This document shows positions 58,952 through 62,310 of a DNA stretch of 62,310 nt, one piece after another. The stretch lies in the NCBI GenBank assembly GCA_046719715.1, contig JBDNCJ010000012.1, forward strand, positions 1 through 62,310, read 5' to 3'. Position numbers and translations under genes: made by a program. This DNA is from JANWWM01 sp046719715. Its GTDB lineage: Bacteria > Bacteroidota > Chlorobiia > Chlorobiales > Thermochlorobacteraceae. Below the pieces are notes generated by a model, which was not told the DNA's origin, searched no databases, and was given only the letters and a program-made list of their open reading frames with translations. Numbering within the stretch: position 1 is the stretch's first letter; every line of letters begins with the position of its first letter.

Positions 58952-61834
58952 TTAAGAGGTGCGTTCCAATTCTTTGCGCAAAAACTGAGCGGTCGCGGAG
59001 CGTTCTGTATGAGCGACGACTTCCGGTGTGCCTTCGGCGATAATCATTCCGCCTTCTGCGCCGCCTTCATATCCCAAATCGATAATCCAATCCGCTTGTT
59101 TAATCACATCTAAGTTGTGTTCAATGACAACAACCGTATTGCCTTTATCGACCAAGCGTTGAAGCACGTCGAGCAAGTGTTGAATGTCTTGAAAGTGCAA
59201 TCCTGTTGTAGGTTCGTCCAAGATGTAGAGCGTTTTGCCGGTTTGAATTTTGGCGAGTTCGGTTGAAAGTTTGATGCGTTGAGCTTCGCCGCCAGAGAGC
59301 GTAGTCGAGGATTGACCGAGTCGCAAGTAGCCTAAGCCGACGCTTTGCATGGTTTCAAGAATGCGTCGCATGCGTGGGAAGTCTTGAAAAAATGTTGTCG
59401 CTTCGTCAATCGACATAGCGAGCACGTCGGCGATATTTTTGCCTCTGTAATGAACTTGAAGCGTTTCGCGGTTGTAGCGTTTGCCTTTACAGGCGTCGCA
59501 GAGCACATAAACATCAGGAAGAAAGTTCATCTCAATGCGTTTCATGCCGTCGCCTTCGCACACTTCGCACCGTCCGCCTTTGACGTTGAAACTAAATCGT
59601 CCGGCTTTATAGCCTCTGATTTGTGATTCGGGAAGCGAGGCGAAGAAATCGCGAACGAGCGTGAATAAGCCCGTGTAAGTGGCGGGATTTGAGCGCGGTG
59701 TTCTGCCGATTGGCGATTGGTCAATGTCAATCACTTTATCGATGTGCTCAATGCCCGAAATTTTTTTGTAGGGAAGCGTGAGCATCTTCGAGCGGTAAAA
59801 GTGATTGGCTAAAATCGGATAAAGTGTTTCGTTGATGAGCGATGATTTGCCCGAGCCTGAAACGCCTGTAATACAAACAAACTTGCCAAGCGGCAGTTTA
59901 AGCGTGATGTTTTTGAGATTATGCCCTGTGCATCCTTCCAGCACAATGAACTTCCCATTGCCGTCGCGACGCAAAGAAGGAACGGGAATAGACAAATTCC
60001 CCGAAAGATACTTGCCTGTAATAGATGATGTGGCAAGGTCTTTGGCAGTGCCTTGTGCGACGACATGTCCGCCGAACTCGCCAGCACCTGGACCCAAATC
60101 GATGATGTAATCAGCTTTTTCCATTGTCTCTTTATCGTGCTCGACGACAATGACGGTGTTTCCCAAGTCGCGCAGTTGAAGTAATGAGTCAATGAGTTTG
60201 GCGTTGTCGCGTTGGTGCAGTCCAATTGAGGGTTCATCGAGAATGTAGAGCACGCCGGTGAGTTGCGAGCCAAGTTGTGCGGCAAGTCTGATGCGTTGAG
60301 CTTCGCCGCCAGAGAGCGTATCGGCACTGCGCGAAAGTGTCAGATAACCCAAGCCAACATTGATGAGAAATCCAAGCCGTTTGGTGATTTCGTTGAGAAT
60401 CGGCGTGGCGACGGTGAGGTCTCTGCCTGAAAGCGATGAAGAAAGCGATTCAAAGAAGATTTTGGCGTTTACGATGGAGTAGTTGGAAATTTCGGCGATA
60501 TTTTTGTCGGCGATTTTGACGAACAAACTTTCCTCACGAAGTCGTGCGCCTTTACAAGTCGGGCAGGGTTGTTTCTGCATAAAGCCTTCCGCCCACTCGC
60601 GCACGGAAGGCGATTGAGTGGTTTCATAAACGGACTTCACATATTCCATAACGCCGCCAAACGGTGCATCGTAGGTGTAGCTACGTGAAGCATAACCATA
60701 ACTGATAGGGAAAGTCTCATCTTTGGAGCCGTAGAGCAGAAGGTCGTAGACTTTTTTCGGGAGGTCTTCGAGAGGCGTGTCGAGCGAAAAGTTATACTTC
60801 TTTGCGATGGCTTTGATGAGTTGCCAAGTGTTGTTATTGACTTCTCTGCCAAGCGGAAGTAAGCCACCTTCGGCGATGGAGAGCGAGAGGTCGGGGGTCA
60901 TGAGGTCAGCAGAAAATTCGGAGACTTCGCCTAATCCGTTGCAGGTTGGGCATGCGCCGTAGGGCGAGTTAAATGAGAAGTTATTGGGTGCAAGGTCTTG
61001 AAGCGCGCTGCTGCCGTCGGAGTAGGCGTAATGTTTGCTGAAATAAAGGTCGCGCGTTTTGTTACCCTCTTGCACTTCACACACCATTGAGGCTTTATTG
61101 TCGGAAAGTTTAATAGCAAGTTCGATAGCCGTTTTAAGTCGGTCTTTGACTTCAGAAGAAATCACGAAGCGGTCGACGACAAGTTCGATATCGTGGAGTT
61201 CATAGCGAGAGAGTTTCATATCTTTTTTCATTTCCACAGTTTCGCCATCGACGCGCACGCGCACGAACCCGCGCTTCATCAGGTCTTCGAAGAGTTCGCG
61301 ATAATGCCCTTTGCGTCCAACGACAAGTGGCGAGAGAATTTGAACTTTCGCGCCCGTCGGAAGTGCAAGCACAGCATTAAGAATATCTTCTTCGGATTGC
61401 TTTTCGAGTTTGCGATTGGTTTTGGGGTCGTAGCGGGTTCCGACTTTTGCCCACAACAGTCGCATAAAGTCGTAAATCTCGGTAATTGTGCCGACGGTAG
61501 AGCGCGGCGAGCGCGAGGTAGTTTTTTGTTCAATCGAAATGACGGGCGAAAGTCCATCGATAAAATCAACATCGGGTCGTTCCATTGAGCCAGCAAATTG
61601 CCGTGCGTAAGAAGAGAGCGTTTCCATGAATCGGCGTTGACCTTCGGCGTAAATCGTGTCAAAGGCGAGGCTCGATTTGCCTGAGCCTGAAAGTCCAGTT
61701 ATGACGACGAGTTTGCCGCGAGGAATATCGACGTCAATGTTTTTGAGATTGTGAACTTTTGCGCCGCGCACCACGATGCACGCAAGTTCGGAAGCGGCAA
61801 GTTCAAAAGAAGCGGTGTCAACCAGTTCGGGCAT
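58952..61834 (-). CDS. uvrA: Excinuclease ABC subunit A
   Basis: A 960-residue damage-recognition ATPase of nucleotide excision repair. It has two ABC modules: Walker A GLSGSGKSSLAFDTIYAEGQRR (near residue 50) and GVSGSGKSSLINETLYPIL (near 660). There are two signature motifs (SRSADTLSGGEAQRIRLA, QSSTTLSGGEAQRIKLS) and two Walker B (LDEPSIGLH, LDEPTTGLH). Cysteine pairs for zinc modules are CPTCNG / CPTCKG and CEVCEG / CDACKG. It is complete and begins MPELVDTASFE. It works with Mfd, also encoded here. Confidence 0.97.
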   Translation of the reverse strand: MPELVDTASFELAASELACIVVRGAKVHNLKNIDVDIPRGKLVVITGLSGSGKSSLAFDTIYAEGQRRFMETLSSYARQFAGSMERPDVDFIDGLSPVISIEQKTTSRSPRSTVGTITEIYDFMRLLWAKVGTRYDPKTNRKLEKQSEEDILNAVLALPTGAKVQILSPLVVGRKGHYRELFEDLMKRGFVRVRVDGETVEMKKDMKLSRYELHDIELVVDRFVISSEVKDRLKTAIELAIKLSDNKASMVCEVQEGNKTRDLYFSKHYAYSDGSSALQDLAPNNFSFNSPYGACPTCNGLGEVSEFSADLMTPDLSLSIAEGGLLPLGREVNNNTWQLIKAIAKKYNFSLDTPLEDLPKKVYDLLLYGSKDETFPISYGYASRSYTYDAPFGGVMEYVKSVYETTQSPSVREWAEGFMQKQPCPTCKGARLREESLFVKIADKNIAEISNYSIVNAKIFFESLSSSLSGRDLTVATPILNEITKRLGFLINVGLGYLTLSRSADTLSGGEAQRIRLAAQLGSQLTGVLYILDEPSIGLHQRDNAKLIDSLLQLRDLGNTVIVVEHDKETMEKADYIIDLGPGAGEFGGHVVAQGTAKDLATSSITGKYLSGNLSIPVPSLRRDGNGKFIVLEGCTGHNLKNITLKLPLGKFVCITGVSGSGKSSLINETLYPILANHFYRSKMLTLPYKKISGIEHIDKVIDIDQSPIGRTPRSNPATYTGLFTLVRDFFASLPESQIRGYKAGRFSFNVKGGRCEVCEGDGMKRIEMNFLPDVYVLCDACKGKRYNRETLQVHYRGKNIADVLAMSIDEATTFFQDFPRMRRILETMQSVGLGYLRLGQSSTTLSGGEAQRIKLSTELAKIQTGKTLYILDEPTTGLHFQDIQHLLDVLQRLVDKGNTVVVIEHNLDVIKQADWIIDLGYEGGAEGGMIIAEGTPEVVAHTERSATAQFLRKELERTS

Positions 61835-61955
61835 TGATTTTATTGGGCGGAAAAATTAAAAGACCAATATAATCAATGCAAGAGTTCCTTCATCGGTCGG
61901 AAGCAACCTGTTCGCGAAGAAATGAAATCGGGAGTAAAATTTTTTAGCAGGAGGC

Positions 61956-61985
61956 TTGACAAATTGTCGTAAACCGCTATCTTTG
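61956..61985 (+). promoter_or_regulatory. Promoter of the tRNA-Gly gene
   Basis: TTGACA, a 16-base spacer and TATCTTTG lie 20 bases before the tRNA. It combines a consensus -35 box with the Bacteroidota/Chlorobiota-type -7 element TAnnTTTG. Confidence 0.75.
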
Positions 61986-62005
61986 CAGTTACCTTTGGCA
62001 GAAAT

Positions 62006-62078
62006 GCGGGAATAGCTCAGCTGGTAGAGCGACACCTTGCCAAGGTGTAGGTCGCGAGTTCGAACCTCGTTTCCCGCT
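62006..62078 (+). tRNA. tRNA-Gly(GCC)
   Basis: 73 bases with acceptor stem GCGGGAA / TTCCCGC, discriminator T, D-arm AGCTCAGCTGGTAGAGC, anticodon loop TTGCCAA (GCC), and T-loop GTTCGAA. The CCA end is not encoded. Confidence 0.97.
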
Positions 62079-62090
62079 CAAATAAATGAC

Positions 62091-62120
62091 GAGCCTCAGC
62101 AGAGAGGCTCTCTTTATTTT
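62091..62120 (+). terminator. Terminator between the two tRNA genes
   Basis: GAGCCTC-AGCAGA-GAGGCTC has a perfect 7-bp stem, followed by TCTTTATTTT. Confidence 0.75.
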
Positions 62121-62135
62121 AAGTTGTTTCCCAAT

Positions 62136-62222
<87 letters not shown>

Positions 62223-62310
62223 CGTTACCTTTCGTAATGTTCCCACATAATCCGACTGAAACATAACCGCAACGCAAATCCTTGAAATTCTGCAAATAAA
62301 GGCAATTTTC

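Overview
The window looks like chromosomal DNA from the Bacteroidota/Chlorobiota group, most likely a Chlorobiota (Chloroherpeton-like) bacterium. The evidence is: three secreted proteins with the type IX secretion tail (NYPNPFNP motif), a thioredoxin-reductase-like ferredoxin-NADP reductase, type III glutamine synthetase, a bacillithiol gene (bshB1), GvpL/F, -7 promoter elements of the TAnnTTTG type, and few strong Shine-Dalgarno sites. No photosynthesis gene is visible, so phototrophy cannot be judged. The lineage call is inference from gene content.

Layout. (1) 1-3.2 kb: an AT-rich, foreign-looking block with a RAYT/IS200-like transposase, palindromic repeats, an orphan type III DNA methyltransferase and transposase debris. 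(2) 3.2-9.8 kb, minus strand: a T9SS-exported nucleotidase-like phosphoesterase, GlgE and an outer-membrane beta-barrel. (3) 10-12.2 kb, plus strand: DUF3299 - unknown - tsaE - tsaB in an overlapping operon. (4) 12.2-19.7 kb, minus strand: thioesterase, DHH phosphoesterase, HD-GYP response regulator, FNR, KefB-type antiporter and GH97 glucosidase. (5) 19.8-30.4 kb: lone GvpL/F, Lrp/AsnC regulator and GlnN, an OmpR-type regulator with a long structured leader, and a GDP-mannose-type nucleotidyltransferase fusion divergent from a family 2 glycosyltransferase. (6) 30.6-44.3 kb: mfd, a T9SS subtilase, metallophosphoesterase, queD-folE, an isolated nuoH, flavodoxin, iscX, TrmH and two Cys-motif proteins of unknown function.

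(7) 44.6-57.5 kb is the most interesting part. A dozen codirectional, tightly spaced or overlapping genes encode a COG0523/CobW GTPase, a Cys/His-rich lipoprotein, an ABC-2 transporter (ATPase plus two DUF3526 permeases), a DUF1826 protein, a TonB-dependent receptor, a small lipoprotein, a DUF4876 protein with a T9SS tail, a DUF6850 barrel, a four-helix membrane protein and another lipoprotein. Almost identical palindromes (TGCAAA-N3-TTTGCA) sit before the GTPase and before the first permease. A third copy lies in the 25.3 kb leader. I read this as a metal-acquisition locus, probably zinc, under a Fur/Zur-type repressor. bshB1, which makes part of a thiol known to buffer zinc in other bacteria, follows directly. 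This is an inference.

(8) 58.3-62.3 kb: trpF, uvrA (minus strand), then tRNA-Gly(GCC) and tRNA-Ser(CGA) behind a clear promoter. No CRISPR array, rRNA, replication origin or recognisable riboswitch was seen.
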